Source: Methylobacterium sp. (GTDB lineage: Bacteria; Pseudomonadota; Alphaproteobacteria; Rhizobiales; Beijerinckiaceae). Taken from it: a DNA stretch of 64,000 nucleotides. Below, piece after piece: positions 1 to 11,327 of the stretch. The notes beneath the pieces are model-generated. The model searched no databases and was not told where the DNA came from. It saw only the letters and a program-made list of their open reading frames with translations. The position numbers were made by a program, and so were the translations under genes. The stretch is from assembly GCA_020253445.1 (NCBI GenBank), contig JADCBP010000002.1:100294-164293 (forward strand), written 5' to 3'. Position 1 is the first letter of the stretch, and the number at the start of each line of letters is the position of its first letter.

Positions 1-1076
1 GCGGTCGCCAATGCGTCGGCCTGGGTGAAGGCACCGCGCTGGAACAGCACGGAAATCATGGGATCGGCCAGCAGGAACAGCCCCGCCGCGGCCGGCAGGA
101 CCAGTAGAACCGCGAACCGGAAGCTTTCGGCCCGCGCAACATCGAGGCCCTTTTCGTCGCCCGCCTGCAGCGCCCGCGCGATGCGCGGCAGCAGCACCAC
201 GCCGATGGCCGAGGCGGCGAAGCCGAGCGGCAACTGGAAGAGCCGATCCGCGAAATAGAGCGTGGGGAGGCCATGCGGACGCAGCGAGGCGAATTGCGCC
301 GCGATCAGCAGGTGCAGATGGCCCGAACCCGCCACCGCCATGCCTGGAAACGCGAGCCAGAGCGCCATCCGCGCTTCCCCGCTGCGAAAGCCGCGCCGGA
401 ACGCCTTGAAGCGCGGTATGGCCCGGAAGCCGGTGCGCGTGACCGCCATCGCGAGCAGCGCGAGCTGGATCAGCCCGGCCAGCAGGATGGTGATGACCAG
501 AACCAGGCCCGCGCGCTTCTGGCTGATATCGGTGGCGAGCAGGAGCGTCGCCATCACACCGATGAGCAGAAGGTTGAGCATCACCGGCACGAGGGCGGCG
601 ACCGCATAGCGCTCGACGGAGTTCAGCAGCGCCGCATAGAGTGCCAGCAACAGGGTGAAGCTGACGAAGGGAAAGGCGATGCGCCCGAACAACACGGCCT
701 GAGCGAACAGGTCGGGATCTTCGCTCAGGCCATGCGCGAGGAAGCGCATCAGCGGCTCCATGAAGATTTCGGCCACCAGCACCAGAAGGATGGCCAGAAC
801 GGAGAGCAAAGCCAGGGCATCTTCTGCGAAATCACGCGCGGCGGCAGGGCCGTCCTGCTGCTCCAGCCGCGCAATCCGCGGCACAATGGCTGCGTGGAGC
901 CCGCCTTCGCTCATCATCCGGCGCACGAGATTGGGCAGGAGGAAGGCCGCGACATAGGCCTCGGCCACGCCGCCCGTGCCGAGCAAGGCCGCCACGAGCA
1001 CATCGCGCACGAACCCCGTGACCCGCGAGAGCAACGTGGCCGAGCCGACGACGGTGAACGGAACGGCGAGAGACAT
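1..1076 (-). CDS. murJ: Lipid II flippase MurJ (MviN), C-terminus cut by window edge
   Basis: Reverse-strand reading from ATG at 1076 gives MSLAVPFTVVGSATLLSRVTGFVRDVLVAALLGTGGVAEAYVAAFLLPNLVRRMMSEGG..., typical MurJ; not in ORF track because no stop lies inside the window. Confidence 0.9.
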   Translation of the reverse strand, partial: MSLAVPFTVVGSATLLSRVTGFVRDVLVAALLGTGGVAEAYVAAFLLPNLVRRMMSEGGLHAAIVPRIARLEQQDGPAAARDFAEDALALLSVLAILLVLVAEIFMEPLMRFLAHGLSEDPDLFAQAVLFGRIAFPFVSFTLLLALYAALLNSVERYAVAALVPVMLNLLLIGVMATLLLATDISQKRAGLVLVITILLAGLIQLALLAMAVTRTGFRAIPRFKAFRRGFRSGEARMALWLAFPGMAVAGSGHLHLLIAAQFASLRPHGLPTLYFADRLFQLPLGFAASAIGVVLLPRIARALQAGDEKGLDVARAESFRFAVLLVLPAAAGLFLLADPMISVLFQRGAFTQADALAT

Positions 1077-1179
1077 CGGCCGACCTTTGACGCACGAGCG
1101 CGAGGGGTCAAGCCTCGTCAGACCGGATGAAGGCCTTCCGAAAGGGGAGGGCCCAACCGGCGCCGTTCCGTGATCCTCG

Positions 1180-1263
1180 TATGGTCCGCGCCGAAAGATT
1201 GGCCAGAACAGCGTCCAGGGCGGCGATCTTCCCCTGAATGTCGGAGATGACCGCGACCGGCAT
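1180..1263 (-). pseudogene. Short remnant of a calcineurin-like metallophosphoesterase N-terminus
   Basis: MPVAVISDIQGKIAALDAVLANLSARTIRG resembles the xVISDIHGNxxALxAVLxxL start of YfcE-type phosphoesterases; rest of the gene is absent. Confidence 0.5.
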
Positions 1264-1273
1264 GCGGCTCGCC

Positions 1274-2578
1274 CTACAAAATGAACCGCGAGAGATCAGC
1301 ATTCTTCGCGAGCGTGCCGACCTCGCGCTCCACCAGCGCCTGATCGATCATGATGGTCTCTCCGGCGCGATCGGTCGCGGTGAAGCTCACCTCGTCGAGC
1401 ACGCGTTCGAGAATGGTTTGCAGGCGGCGCGCGCCGATATTCTCGACGTTGGAATTCACCTCGAAGGCCGCCCGCGCGATCGCCGCGATGGCGTCGTCGC
1501 GGAAATCGAGCGTCACGCCCTCCGTGCCCATCAGCGCGACATATTGCTTGATGAGGGAAGCTTCGGTGTCGGTGAGGATGCGGCGGAAATCCTCTTCGCC
1601 GAGCGGCCTCAGTTCCACCCGGATCGGCAGGCGACCCTGCAATTCGGGCAGGAGATCGGAAGGTTTCGCCACATGGAAGGCGCCCGAGGCGATGAAGAGA
1701 ACATGGTCGGTCTTCACCGGGCCATGCTTGGTGGAAACGGTGGTGCCCTCGATCAGCGGGAGAAGATCACGCTGCACGCCCTCGCGGGAGACATCCGCGC
1801 CGGCGCGGCCATCGCGCGCGGCGATTTTATCGATTTCATCGAGGAAGACGATGCCGTTTTCCTCCACCGCGCGAATGGCATCCGCCGTGATGCGATCCTG
1901 GTCGATCAGCTTGTCACTCTCTTCGGCGAGAAGCGGCTCATAGGCGTCGCGCACACTCATCCGGCGCGGCTTGCCCCGGCCCGCAAAGGCCTTGCCGAAC
2001 ATGTCGGAAAGGTTCATCGCGCCGATCTGCCCGCCCATTCCGGGAATTTCGAGCATGGGAAAGCCGGTCTGCGCGGGCTGAAGTTCGATCTCGATCTCCT
2101 TCTCGGCCAATTCGCCCGCATGGAGCTTCTTGCGGAAGGCGTCGCGCGTGGCGGGGGAGGCGGTGGAGCCCACCAGCGCTTCCAGCACGCGGTTCTCCGC
2201 CGCGAGATGCGCCCTGGCCTTCACCTCCTTGCGGCGCTTCTCGCGCTCAAGCCCGATACCGACCTCCACGAGATCGCGCACGATCTGCTCGACATCGCGG
2301 CCGACATAGCCGACCTCGGTGAATTTCGTGGCCTCGACCTTGAGGAACGGCGCGCCCGCGAGCTTCGCGAGGCGCCGCGCGATCTCGGTCTTGCCGCAGC
2401 CGGTGGGGCCGATCATCAGGATGTTCTTGGGCAGAACCTCCTCGCGCATCGGGCCTTCGAGCTGCTGGCGGCGCCAGCGGTTGCGCAAAGCGATGGCGAC
2501 CGCGCGCTTCGCCTCGGGCTGGCCGACAATGAAGCGATCGAGTTCGGAAACGATCTCGCGGGGGGAAAAGGTGGTCAT
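1274..2578 (-). CDS. hslU: ATP-dependent protease ATPase subunit HslU
   Basis: [40 protein letters not shown]...[22 protein letters not shown]. Confidence 0.97.
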   Translation of the reverse strand: MTTFSPREIVSELDRFIVGQPEAKRAVAIALRNRWRRQQLEGPMREEVLPKNILMIGPTGCGKTEIARRLAKLAGAPFLKVEATKFTEVGYVGRDVEQIVRDLVEVGIGLEREKRRKEVKARAHLAAENRVLEALVGSTASPATRDAFRKKLHAGELAEKEIEIELQPAQTGFPMLEIPGMGGQIGAMNLSDMFGKAFAGRGKPRRMSVRDAYEPLLAEESDKLIDQDRITADAIRAVEENGIVFLDEIDKIAARDGRAGADVSREGVQRDLLPLIEGTTVSTKHGPVKTDHVLFIASGAFHVAKPSDLLPELQGRLPIRVELRPLGEEDFRRILTDTEASLIKQYVALMGTEGVTLDFRDDAIAAIARAAFEVNSNVENIGARRLQTILERVLDEVSFTATDRAGETIMIDQALVEREVGTLAKNADLSRFIL

Positions 2579-3666
2579 GCGTGGGAATCCTGCGCATTCG
2601 CCGGGAACCTGCGACGAAGATTGGCGGGCAGAGCCATCAGCATCAGGCGCCGCAGGGGCTGCCAGCCAATGCTGAGCCCGAGGATGATCGCTCCGAGGAC
2701 AAGAAGGGCGGCCGGTACGGTCGCGGTGGTGATCGCCGCTTCCCTGAAGAGCGTGCCGAGCGCGATAGCGGTATAGACCAGTGCCGAAACGAGCAGCGCC
2801 CGCCGATCGATGACAAGCGCCACCATCGACAAAGCGAGAAAGAGGCCGATCATCGCAATCGCCTTGCCGGGATTCAGCAGCGCCACGCCACCGAACACTT
2901 CCTGAATGAAGCTGTGCACGATGAGCGGCGCGGAGAGGAGATGCAGCCAGAAGGCGATATCCGTTCGGCGCGTCTCCCGGCGCGGGTCGCTCATGTCGAA
3001 GCGCATGGCGAGCAGGAAGATCAGCAGGCCGATCAGCAGGATGATGAGCCCGGCGAATCGCTCCACGAATCCGGGTGCCAGCGCCGTCAGGAATACGAAG
3101 GCCGAGCCCGCCAGCACGGCCACGCCTGCCGCCACGGTCACCGGCACGCGGAAACGCAGGTAATGCAGCCAGACCGCACCAACGGTCAGCAAGGCCGCCA
3201 GTGACAGGGCCAGACGGCCTCCGAAGGCACCGGAACGGTGGCCGAAATCAAAGGCGCGATCCAGGCGGGAGGCATCGAGCCCCCAGATCATTGCAGCCCA
3301 GAGATAGATCGAAACCAGGGCCGAGCCGGTGAAGAGCACGAGCAACACGATGCTGGGCAGGGCCATGCGATGGCGGCGCGAGAACAGTTCCGCAAGCCCC
3401 CAGATCAGCCCCGTCATGATCGGCGCCGCAAATGCGGGCCTGACCGATTCCAGCAGGAAATAGCCCGCCGCACCCAAGAAGAGCGAAATGCCGATCACCA
3501 CGAAGATATCCGCGAAACCGGAGATGAAGCGGAGTTTCTCGCGGTCCTGCTCGGGCTCGAATTCGCGCCGGGCGAGATCGTCGGCCAAATCGCGCAGGCC
3601 ATCCGCCTGCTGCGCCGTGACGATGCCGCGCGAGACCGCCTCGCGCAGGACGGGTTCGGAAATCAT
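2575..3666 (-). CDS. Multi-pass membrane protein, possibly DUF2157-like, between hslV and hslU
   Basis: 363 aa, many hydrophobic helices; 4-nt overlaps with both hslV and hslU. Confidence 0.75.
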   Translation of the reverse strand: MISEPVLREAVSRGIVTAQQADGLRDLADDLARREFEPEQDREKLRFISGFADIFVVIGISLFLGAAGYFLLESVRPAFAAPIMTGLIWGLAELFSRRHRMALPSIVLLVLFTGSALVSIYLWAAMIWGLDASRLDRAFDFGHRSGAFGGRLALSLAALLTVGAVWLHYLRFRVPVTVAAGVAVLAGSAFVFLTALAPGFVERFAGLIILLIGLLIFLLAMRFDMSDPRRETRRTDIAFWLHLLSAPLIVHSFIQEVFGGVALLNPGKAIAMIGLFLALSMVALVIDRRALLVSALVYTAIALGTLFREAAITTATVPAALLVLGAIILGLSIGWQPLRRLMLMALPANLRRRFPANAQDSHA

Positions 3667-4241
3667 GCGCCGATGCTTTCGATCACGAGGGAATGGTTGG
3701 TGTAGACGCAGATGTCCCCGGCGATCTGCATCGAGCGGCGGACGATCTCCTCGGCGTCGAGATCCGTGTCGGCCAGCGCACGGGCAGCCGCGAGCGCATA
3801 CATGCCGCCCGAGCCGATGCCCATGATGCCGCCCTCGGGTTCGAGCACATCGCCCGTGCCGGAAAGCACGAGGCCGGTATGCTTGTCGGCGACCAGCATC
3901 ATCGCCTCAAGCCGCCTGAGGTAGCGGTCGGTGCGCCAATCCTTGGCGAGTTCCACGCAAGAACGCATCAACTGCCCGGGATATTGCTCGAGCTTCGCCT
4001 CGAGCCGCTCGAACAGCGTGAAAGCATCGGCCGTAGCACCCGCGAAGCCGCCGATCACCTCGCCCTTGGCGAGGCGGCGCACCTTTTTCGCATTGCCCTT
4101 GATGATGGTCTGGCCGAGGCTCACCTGCCCGTCGCCGCCGATCACGGTTCGGCCGCCCTTGCGCACCATCAGGATGGTGGTGGCGTGCCAGGAGTTGCTC
4201 TGCCACCCTTGGGCCGGCTCTCTCTCGTTCTGCATGCGCAT
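3663..4241 (-). CDS. hslV: ATP-dependent protease peptidase subunit HslV
   Basis: [43 protein letters not shown]-track start at 4829 is over-extended. Confidence 0.96.
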   Translation of the reverse strand: MRMQNEREPAQGWQSNSWHATTILMVRKGGRTVIGGDGQVSLGQTIIKGNAKKVRRLAKGEVIGGFAGATADAFTLFERLEAKLEQYPGQLMRSCVELAKDWRTDRYLRRLEAMMLVADKHTGLVLSGTGDVLEPEGGIMGIGSGGMYALAAARALADTDLDAEEIVRRSMQIAGDICVYTNHSLVIESIGA

Positions 4242-4379
4242 TCCCTTCGCGCCTGTATGTAGGGGCCCGGAGGCGGGATTGCCAAGGCGGCCGGACCACA
4301 GTCGTGCTTTTCCTTTTCGCCCGCATGTTCTAAAGCCTCGCGGCAAGTGGCGCGAGCCACGGAAGGACGGGAGCAGGCC

Positions 4380-4973
4380 ATGCGCCGCGCAGAGGTGAAA
4401 CGCGAGACCGGCGAAACCAAGATCGCCGTCGCCCTCGATCTCGACGGGACCGGGCGGGCGGATATCGCCACCGGCATCGGCTTCCTCGATCACATGCTGA
4501 CTTTGCTCGCCCGGCATTCCATGGTCGATTTCCTCGTGCGCGCCGAAGGCGACCTGCAGGTGGATGACCACCACACCACCGAGGATGTCGGCATCGCCCT
4601 CGGGCAGGCCCTGCGGCAGGCGCTCGGCGCGAAGATCGGCATCCGCCGCTATGCCGATTGCCTGATGCCGATGGACGAGACGCTGGCGCGCGTGGCGCTC
4701 GACATTTCGGGCCGGGCCTTCCTCGTCTTCAAGGCGGAATTCCCGAGCGAAAAGATCGGCACCTTCGATACCGAGCTTGTGCGCGAATTCTTCCAGGCTT
4801 TTGCGACGAATGCGCAGGTGACGCTGCACGCCGAGGCGCTTTATGGCTCAAACAGCCATCACATCGCCGAAGCTTTGTTCAAGGGTCTCGCCCGCGTGCT
4901 GCGCCACGCCACCGAAATCGATGCTCGCGCGAAGGATGCCGTGCCTTCCACCAAGGGAACCCTTTCGGTCTGA
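4380..4973 (+). CDS. hisB: Imidazoleglycerol-phosphate dehydratase
   Basis: [50 protein letters not shown]. Confidence 0.97.
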   Translation: MRRAEVKRETGETKIAVALDLDGTGRADIATGIGFLDHMLTLLARHSMVDFLVRAEGDLQVDDHHTTEDVGIALGQALRQALGAKIGIRRYADCLMPMDETLARVALDISGRAFLVFKAEFPSEKIGTFDTELVREFFQAFATNAQVTLHAEALYGSNSHHIAEALFKGLARVLRHATEIDARAKDAVPSTKGTLSV

Positions 4974-4986
4974 TGAGGTCGGTCTG

Positions 4987-5481
4987 ATGGCCCGCTACAC
5001 GGTGCATGTGAAGGGCGAGGGGCCCGATGCCCTGGCCCGCGCGAAATTCGTGCTTGACGGGTTTTCGTGGGCGGCCCTCGCCTTCGGCCCGTTCTGGCTG
5101 TTCGCGAAGGGCGCGTGGATCTCGGCATTGCTGCTCATCGCGCTGCTCATCAGCATTGGCATGGTGCTGGGCGGGTTGGGGATCGCAGCGATGTTTCCAC
5201 TGGTGTCGCTGCTGGTTTCGTTCCTTGTTGCGCTGGAATCGGGCGCGATCCAGGCCTGGGAGCTGGAACTCAAGGGCCATCGTTTCGCGGGCGTGATCTC
5301 GGGCGATGACCGAGACGTGATGGAACGCCGGTTCTTCGCGGAAGCGCTCGGCGAAAGGGCCGCTCCTGCGCCGGTTTCCGCACCCGTCCCCGCCGAATTT
5401 GCGCCGACGCGGACCGTGAGCGGCGTCCCGATCATCGGGCTGTTTCCCAATCCCTCCCGCCCCGGAGGAAACCGCTCATGA
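4987..5481 (+). CDS. DUF2628-like membrane protein
   Basis: MARYTVHVKGEGPDALARAKFVLDGFSWAALAFGPFWLFAKGAW; sits between hisB and hisH. Confidence 0.75.
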   Translation: MARYTVHVKGEGPDALARAKFVLDGFSWAALAFGPFWLFAKGAWISALLLIALLISIGMVLGGLGIAAMFPLVSLLVSFLVALESGAIQAWELELKGHRFAGVISGDDRDVMERRFFAEALGERAAPAPVSAPVPAEFAPTRTVSGVPIIGLFPNPSRPGGNRS

Positions 5482-6128
5482 AGGTCGCGCTGATCGATTA
5501 TGGCGCGGGAAACCTGCATTCCTGCGGCAAGGCGCTTGAGCGTGCGCTCGCGGCCAATGGCATGGCGGGCACGGTCGAGGTGGGCGCAAAGCCGGAGGTG
5601 ATCGCGATGGCGGATGCCATCGTGCTTCCCGGCGATGGGGCGTTCAGGGATTGCCGTGATGAATTGGCTGCCGTTTCCGGCCTTGAGCAGGCCTTGCACG
5701 AGGCTGTCCGGGTGAAGGCCCGTCCCTTCCTCGGCATCTGCGTCGGCATGCAATTGCTGGCGGATATCGGCGAGGAGCGCGGGGAAACCGCCGGCCTCGG
5801 CTGGATTCCCGGTCGCGTGGTGGCGCTCGATCCGGCCGAGCGGCATCTCAAGGTGCCGCATATGGGCTGGAACACGCTGGAATCGCGTGGCTCGCACCCC
5901 GTGCTGAAGGATGTGCCCTTCGGCGAGAAGGCCCTGCACGCCTATTTCCTGCATTCCTTCCACCTGTTGCCGAAACATGCGGGCGATTTGCTGGCTATCG
6001 CTGATTATGGCGGGCCGGTCTCGGCCATTGTGGGTCGCGAGAACATCGTCGGCACGCAATTCCACCCGGAAAAGAGCCAGCAGCTTGGCCTCCGGCTTCT
6101 CCAGAACTTTCTCGCGTGGCGTCCATGA
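5478..6128 (+). CDS. hisH: Imidazole glycerol phosphate synthase subunit HisH
   Basis: [10 protein letters not shown]..., [21 protein letters not shown]. Confidence 0.96.
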   Translation: MKVALIDYGAGNLHSCGKALERALAANGMAGTVEVGAKPEVIAMADAIVLPGDGAFRDCRDELAAVSGLEQALHEAVRVKARPFLGICVGMQLLADIGEERGETAGLGWIPGRVVALDPAERHLKVPHMGWNTLESRGSHPVLKDVPFGEKALHAYFLHSFHLLPKHAGDLLAIADYGGPVSAIVGRENIVGTQFHPEKSQQLGLRLLQNFLAWRP

Positions 6129-6853
6129 TCCTTTACCCCGCCATCGACCTCAAGAACGGCCAATGCGTTCGCCTGAAGCAGGGCGACATGGCGCAGGCAA
6201 CCATCTTCAACGATGACCCCGCCGCGCAGGCTGCGCGCTTCGAGGCGCAGGGCTTCGAGGCCTTGCATGTCGTCGATCTCGACGGCGCCTTCGCGGGCGA
6301 GGCCGTGAACGGCGCGGCGGTGGAGGCGATCCTCAAGCGCGTGCGCTTTCCGGTGCAACTCGGCGGGGGCATCCGCCGCATGGAACAGGTGGAAGCCTGG
6401 CTGTCGCGGGGCATCGCCCGCGTCATCATCGGCACGGCGGCCCTGCGCGACCCCGATTTCGTCAAGGCGGCCGCGAAGGCCTTTCCCGGCAAAGTGGCGG
6501 TCGGCATCGATGCCCGCGACGGCAGGGTGGCCGTGGAGGGCTGGGCCGAAACCTCGGATATGCGCGACGTCGACCTCGGGAAGCGCTTCGAGGATGCTGG
6601 CGTGGCGGCCATCATCTACACGAACATCGCGCGTGACGGCATGCTCTCGGGCCTCGATTTCGAGAGCACCATCGCTTTGGGCCATGCGTTGACGATCCCG
6701 GTCATCGCCTCGGGCGGCCTCGCCTCCATGGCCGATATCAGGCGGCTGGCCTCGCCCGACTGCGCGCATCTCGCGGGCGCCATCACGGGCCGCGCGCTCT
6801 ATGACGGACGCCTCGACCCCGCGCAGGCTCTTCGTCTAATTGGCAACCGGTGA
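6125..6853 (+). CDS. hisA: HisA isomerase (ProFAR isomerase)
   Basis: [32 protein letters not shown]...[14 protein letters not shown]; start could be 6116. Confidence 0.95.
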   Translation: MILYPAIDLKNGQCVRLKQGDMAQATIFNDDPAAQAARFEAQGFEALHVVDLDGAFAGEAVNGAAVEAILKRVRFPVQLGGGIRRMEQVEAWLSRGIARVIIGTAALRDPDFVKAAAKAFPGKVAVGIDARDGRVAVEGWAETSDMRDVDLGKRFEDAGVAAIIYTNIARDGMLSGLDFESTIALGHALTIPVIASGGLASMADIRRLASPDCAHLAGAITGRALYDGRLDPAQALRLIGNR

Positions 6854-6857
6854 AGCC

Positions 6858-7490
6858 TCAACGCATGACCATCCATATCGCGACGCCGACGAAGGCCATA
6901 GCATAGAGGCCGTTCGCGTAGCGGCTTTTCAGCGGTCCGAGCAGAAACTTTCCGAGCGCCGCCCAGACCACGAACGCGATAATGTTGTTGAAGGTAAAGA
7001 TGGTGGTGATTATCGCGATATCCGCCGCATTCGAATGGCGCGCGGCAAAAGCGGCAAACATCGCCCCGATGATCGCATAGGCCTTCGGATTGAACAGGAA
7101 CAGCATCATGCCGGCCCAGAAGCTCGGCGCTGGCTGGGCCTGCGCAACCTGACGCGAAACATCGGTCTCTGGTGAGGGATCGAGCATCGATCTCAGGCAT
7201 AGGAGGGCAATCCAGGCCAGATAGAGGGCGGAAAGAATCACCAGTACTCTTGCAACCACAGGCGAGGCGAGAAGGCTCATCGCCGCGCCATAACCAATGG
7301 CCAAGGTCACGACGAACGTTGCGACATGATAGCCTAGCAAGGAAGGGATGATTCCCTTCAGACCAAAACGCGCGCCGTTAAGCGCGAAGAACATGTTGCC
7401 GGGACCCGGCGAATAAGCCAGCGGAAACAGAAACGCCGTGAGGGCGACGAGCACTTGGAGGGACATGGCGAAGGATCCTTTCTCGGGCAT
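6858..7490 (-). CDS. LysE/RhtB-family amino-acid exporter
   Basis: [40 protein letters not shown]; LysE-like topology. Confidence 0.85.
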   Translation of the reverse strand: MPEKGSFAMSLQVLVALTAFLFPLAYSPGPGNMFFALNGARFGLKGIIPSLLGYHVATFVVTLAIGYGAAMSLLASPVVARVLVILSALYLAWIALLCLRSMLDPSPETDVSRQVAQAQPAPSFWAGMMLFLFNPKAYAIIGAMFAAFAARHSNAADIAIITTIFTFNNIIAFVVWAALGKFLLGPLKSRYANGLYAMAFVGVAIWMVMR

Positions 7491-7574
7491 TTTTTCCTAA
7501 GGTTCTCCCCCAATCCACCCGATTTCAACAAAGAGGCATTGTCACGACGCGCGCGGAGGGCTAGTCCGGCCTCC

Positions 7575-8360
7575 ATGCTGAAGGTTCGCGTCATCCCCTG
7601 CCTCGATGTGAAGGACGGGCGCGTCGTGAAGGGCGTGCAATTCGTCGATCTCATCGATGCCGGCGACCCGGTGGAAAGCGCCAGGGCCTATGACGCGGCG
7701 GGCGCGGACGAGCTCTGCTTCCTCGACATCACCGCGAGCCACGAGAATCGCGGCACCATCCTCGATGTCGTCAGGCGTACGGCCGAGAATTGCTTCATGC
7801 CGGTCACTGTGGGTGGCGGCGTTCGCGCGGTGGAGGATATCCGCGCGCTGATGCTCGCGGGGGCCGACAAGGTGTCGATCAACACCGCCGCCGTGAAGGA
7901 TCGCGCGATCGTGGGCCGCGCAGCCGAGAAATTCGGCGCGCAGGCCATCGTTGTGGCGATTGACGCGAAAAAGGTCTCCGAGCCGAACGAAAACGACCGC
8001 TGGGAAATCTTTACCCATGGCGGGCGCAACCGCACGGGAATCGAGGCGATCCAATATGCCCGCGAGGTGGCCGATCTCGGCGCGGGCGAAATTCTGCTCA
8101 CCTCCATGGATCGCGATGGCACCAAGGCTGGCTTCGATCTCGCGCTGACCCGCGCGATTGCCGAGGCGGTGACCATCCCCGTGGTCGCTTCCGGCGGCGT
8201 GGGGACGCTGGACCATCTTGTAGATGGAATAAAAGTCGGCAAAGCTTCGGCGGTCCTCGCTGCGTCGATTTTCCATTTCGGCACTTTCACCATCGGCGAG
8301 GCGAAAAAGCACATGGCGCAGGCGGGCCTTCCCGTGCGCCTCGACGGGATCACCGGATGA
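7575..8360 (+). CDS. hisF: Imidazole glycerol phosphate synthase subunit HisF
   Basis: [34 protein letters not shown]; trimmed from ORF 7455. Confidence 0.97.
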   Translation: MLKVRVIPCLDVKDGRVVKGVQFVDLIDAGDPVESARAYDAAGADELCFLDITASHENRGTILDVVRRTAENCFMPVTVGGGVRAVEDIRALMLAGADKVSINTAAVKDRAIVGRAAEKFGAQAIVVAIDAKKVSEPNENDRWEIFTHGGRNRTGIEAIQYAREVADLGAGEILLTSMDRDGTKAGFDLALTRAIAEAVTIPVVASGGVGTLDHLVDGIKVGKASAVLAASIFHFGTFTIGEAKKHMAQAGLPVRLDGITG

Positions 8361-8680
8361 GCCAATTCACCCTCGAACATCTCGAAGCCCTGATCGCGGT
8401 GAGGGCCGGCGCCGATCCGGCCGAATCGCACACGGCGAAGCTGGTGGCGCGCGGCATGAGCCAGGCCACGAAGAAACTCGGCGAGGAAGCGGTGGAAGCC
8501 GTGATCGCGGGCATGAAAGGCGATATCGAGGAACTCACGAAGGAGAGCGCGGACGTGCTCTACCATCTGCTGGTGGTGCTCCACATCGCCGGCGTGCCGC
8601 TGAAGGATGTGCTTGACGAACTGGCCTCTCGCACGGCCCAATCCGGCATTGCGGAAAAGGCCGCGCGCAAACCCGTCTGA
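8357..8680 (+). CDS. hisE: Phosphoribosyl-ATP pyrophosphatase
   Basis: [29 protein letters not shown]...[11 protein letters not shown]; 4-nt overlap with hisF. Confidence 0.95.
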   Translation: MSQFTLEHLEALIAVRAGADPAESHTAKLVARGMSQATKKLGEEAVEAVIAGMKGDIEELTKESADVLYHLLVVLHIAGVPLKDVLDELASRTAQSGIAEKAARKPV

Positions 8681-8727
8681 GAGCGGGAGCGGCCCAGGAA
8701 GCGGAAATACTCTGGGGGGCTTTTTCC

Positions 8728-9696
8728 ATGGATGCTCGCGTCTCGAAGCTCGCGCCCGACGTGGATCTCTCGCCGTTCCGCGTTTTCGACCGCCAGGAAT
8801 GGGCCTCCCTGCGCGCCGATACGCCCCTGACCCTCAGCCTCGAGGAGATCAAGGGTCTGCAATCCATGAATGATCGCCTCAGTCTCGAGGAAGTGGTGGA
8901 GATCTATCTGCCGCTCTCGCGCCTGCTCGCGCTCTACACTGCGGCGGCGCAGGGGCTCTACAAGGCGACGCAGCGCTTTCTCAATGCCGGAGACGGCAAG
9001 GTTCCTTATGTCATCGGCGTCGCGGGCTCCGTGGCAGTGGGGAAATCCACCACCGCGCGCGTTCTGGAAAAGCTGCTGACGCGCTGGCCCAACACGCCGA
9101 AGGTGAGCCTGATCACCACGGATGGCTTCCTCTTCCCCAATGCAGAATTGCGCCGCCTCGGCCTGATGGAGCGCAAGGGCTTCCCCGAGAGCTATGACAG
9201 CATGGCGATCGTGAAGTTCCTCGCGCAGATCAAGGCCGGCGAGCGCCACGTAAACGCGCCGCTCTATTCCCACCTCGTCTATGATGTTCTGCCCGACGAG
9301 CAGCAGGTGGTGGATCGGCCGGACATCCTGATCTTCGAGGGCCTCAATGTGCTCCAGCCGCCCAAGCTGCCGCGCGATGGCAAGCCGGTGCCCTACGTCT
9401 CCGATTTTCTCGATTTCTCGATCTATATCGACGCGGATGAGGATTTGTTGCGCAAATGGTATGTTGATCGCTTCATGGCCTTGCGCGAAACCGCCTTCCG
9501 CAAGCCGGAAAGCTTCTTTCACCGCTATGCCTCGATTGGCGAGGCAGAAGCGCTCGCCACAGCCCATAGCCTGTGGGATCGCATCAACCTGCCGAACCTG
9601 CGCGAGAACATCTTCCCCACGCGGCCCCGCGCGGATCTCATCCTGCGCAAGGGCGAACGCCACACCATCGAGGAAGTGGCGCTGCGGAAGCTCTGA
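8728..9696 (+). CDS. coaA: Pantothenate kinase (type I)
   Basis: [23 protein letters not shown]...[23 protein letters not shown]. Confidence 0.96.
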   Translation: MDARVSKLAPDVDLSPFRVFDRQEWASLRADTPLTLSLEEIKGLQSMNDRLSLEEVVEIYLPLSRLLALYTAAAQGLYKATQRFLNAGDGKVPYVIGVAGSVAVGKSTTARVLEKLLTRWPNTPKVSLITTDGFLFPNAELRRLGLMERKGFPESYDSMAIVKFLAQIKAGERHVNAPLYSHLVYDVLPDEQQVVDRPDILIFEGLNVLQPPKLPRDGKPVPYVSDFLDFSIYIDADEDLLRKWYVDRFMALRETAFRKPESFFHRYASIGEAEALATAHSLWDRINLPNLRENIFPTRPRADLILRKGERHTIEEVALRKL

Positions 9697-9714
9697 GGGT
9701 CAGGGGCCCGGGCC

Positions 9715-10710
9715 TCAAAGCAGCCCGTTTTCCTGCGCCAGCACCTTCAGCGACCGTTCCGGGCGCGCGCCGAGCTTCTGGATGACATGGCTCGCGGCCA
9801 TCGTGCCGAGGCGGCCCGCCTTCTCGTAGCCGAGGCCCGCCGTGTAGCCGAACAGGAAGCCCGCCGCGAAGGCATCGCCCGCGCCGGTCGCATCCTCCAG
9901 CGTCTCGATCGGGTAGGCCTGCACGGAGACGGTCATGGACCCCTCGATGATGACAGCGCCCTTCTCCGACCGCGTGACGGCCGCCCGCTTCGCCTCGTGG
10001 CGCAGCGCCGCGAGGGCGGTGTCGAAATCGGCGGTCTCATAGAGCGCCTTCAGTTCATGCTCGTTCGCGAAGACGAGATCCACGGTGCCGCTGGCGATCA
10101 GCTGGCGGAATTCCGCGCGATAGCGGTCGACGCAGAAGCTGTCGGAGAGGGTGAGGGCGACTTCGCGGCCGGCTTCATGCGCCAGATCCGCCGCCTTGCG
10201 GAAGGCGAGCTTCGCGGCCGGCGGGTCCCACAGATAGCCTTCGAGATAGGTCACGGCCGCGGCCTGCACGGTGGCGGGGTCGATATCGGCCTCGGTCAGG
10301 TTCTGGCAGGCGCCGAGGAACGTGTTCATCGTGCGTTCGCCATCGGGCGTCACGAGGATGAAGCTGCGCGCCGTGGCCTTGCCGTCGACCGCCGGACGGG
10401 TGCCGAAGGCTACGCCGGAGGCCACGATGTCATGGGCGTAGAGATCACCTAAAGGATCGGCCTTCACCTTGCCGATGAAGGCCGAGCGGGCGCCCAACGA
10501 GGCCGCACCGACACCGGTATTCGCAGCCGAACCACCGGAGATGATCGTGACCGGGCCCATCGCGGCGTAGATGGCTTCCGCGCGATCCTCGTCGATCAGC
10601 GTCATCGAGCCCTTCACCACGCCCTGGCGATGCAGGAAATCCTCCTCGCAGCGGGCGATCACATCGACGATCGCATTGCCGATGGTGAGGACGTCATAGG
10701 TGCGGGACAT
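9715..10710 (-). CDS. Adenosine kinase / PfkB-family sugar kinase
   Basis: MSRTYDVLTIGNAIVDVIARCEEDFL...GGSAANTGVG...DATGAGDAFAAGFLFG. Confidence 0.9.
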   Translation of the reverse strand: MSRTYDVLTIGNAIVDVIARCEEDFLHRQGVVKGSMTLIDEDRAEAIYAAMGPVTIISGGSAANTGVGAASLGARSAFIGKVKADPLGDLYAHDIVASGVAFGTRPAVDGKATARSFILVTPDGERTMNTFLGACQNLTEADIDPATVQAAAVTYLEGYLWDPPAAKLAFRKAADLAHEAGREVALTLSDSFCVDRYRAEFRQLIASGTVDLVFANEHELKALYETADFDTALAALRHEAKRAAVTRSEKGAVIIEGSMTVSVQAYPIETLEDATGAGDAFAAGFLFGYTAGLGYEKAGRLGTMAASHVIQKLGARPERSLKVLAQENGLL

Positions 10711-10765
10711 GGGATTTTCCGGTTCACGAAGGGTCGCGAGGGGATGGCCGAGCGGAGGCGGGGCG

Positions 10766-11323
10766 TCAAGCCTTCTCGAACCTGCGCACCCGGCGCAGGC
10801 GCACATAAAGCGCCCCCTCGCCCCCATGGCCCGGCGCTGAGGCCTCGTAACCGAGCACGATGGTGCGCAGGGCAGGGTCGGCCAGCCAATGCGGCACGAG
10901 GCGCCGCAAGATGCCACGCTCCTCGCCGCGGGCATCGAGGCCGCCGCCCTTGCCGGTGATGACCAGAACGAGCTTCGCGCCGCGATGATGCATGGCGTAG
11001 AGGAATTCGAGCAAATCGCGATGCGCCTCGGCCTGTCGCAGGCCATGCAGGTCGATCCGACCGTCGAGCGGCTGCAACCCTCGCGCGACATCGCGCCGGG
11101 CACGCCGATCCAGCGGCGCGAGGGGCGGAATGGGGCGTGGCGCGGCCTTTTTCAGGGGCCCGGTGACAGGGCTCGCAGCGGAAGGCAGTGGTGCGGGAAC
11201 GGCGGGTGGCGGCTCTTCGGGCAATTCGGGCAGCATGCGGCCCGGCAAGGGTTTCGCCTGCCGTGCGACATGATGCCAGACCTCAACCTCATCCGGGGAC
11301 AATCCGCGCCGCTTGCGCCGCAT
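10766..11323 (-). CDS. Smr/MutS2-domain protein
   Basis: MRRKRRGLSPDEVEVWHHVARQAKPL...IDLHGLRQAEAHRDLLEFL...LVITGKGG. Confidence 0.88.
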   Translation of the reverse strand: MRRKRRGLSPDEVEVWHHVARQAKPLPGRMLPELPEEPPPAVPAPLPSAASPVTGPLKKAAPRPIPPLAPLDRRARRDVARGLQPLDGRIDLHGLRQAEAHRDLLEFLYAMHHRGAKLVLVITGKGGGLDARGEERGILRRLVPHWLADPALRTIVLGYEASAPGHGGEGALYVRLRRVRRFEKA

Positions 11324-11327
11324 CGGG

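Noticed and set aside
1238-2776. 512-aa ORF antisense to hslU
   Set aside because: Mirror-frame artefact of the conserved hslU gene.
3663-4829. 388-aa version of HslV
   Set aside because: N-terminal extension is antisense to hisB; the true start is near 4235-4241.
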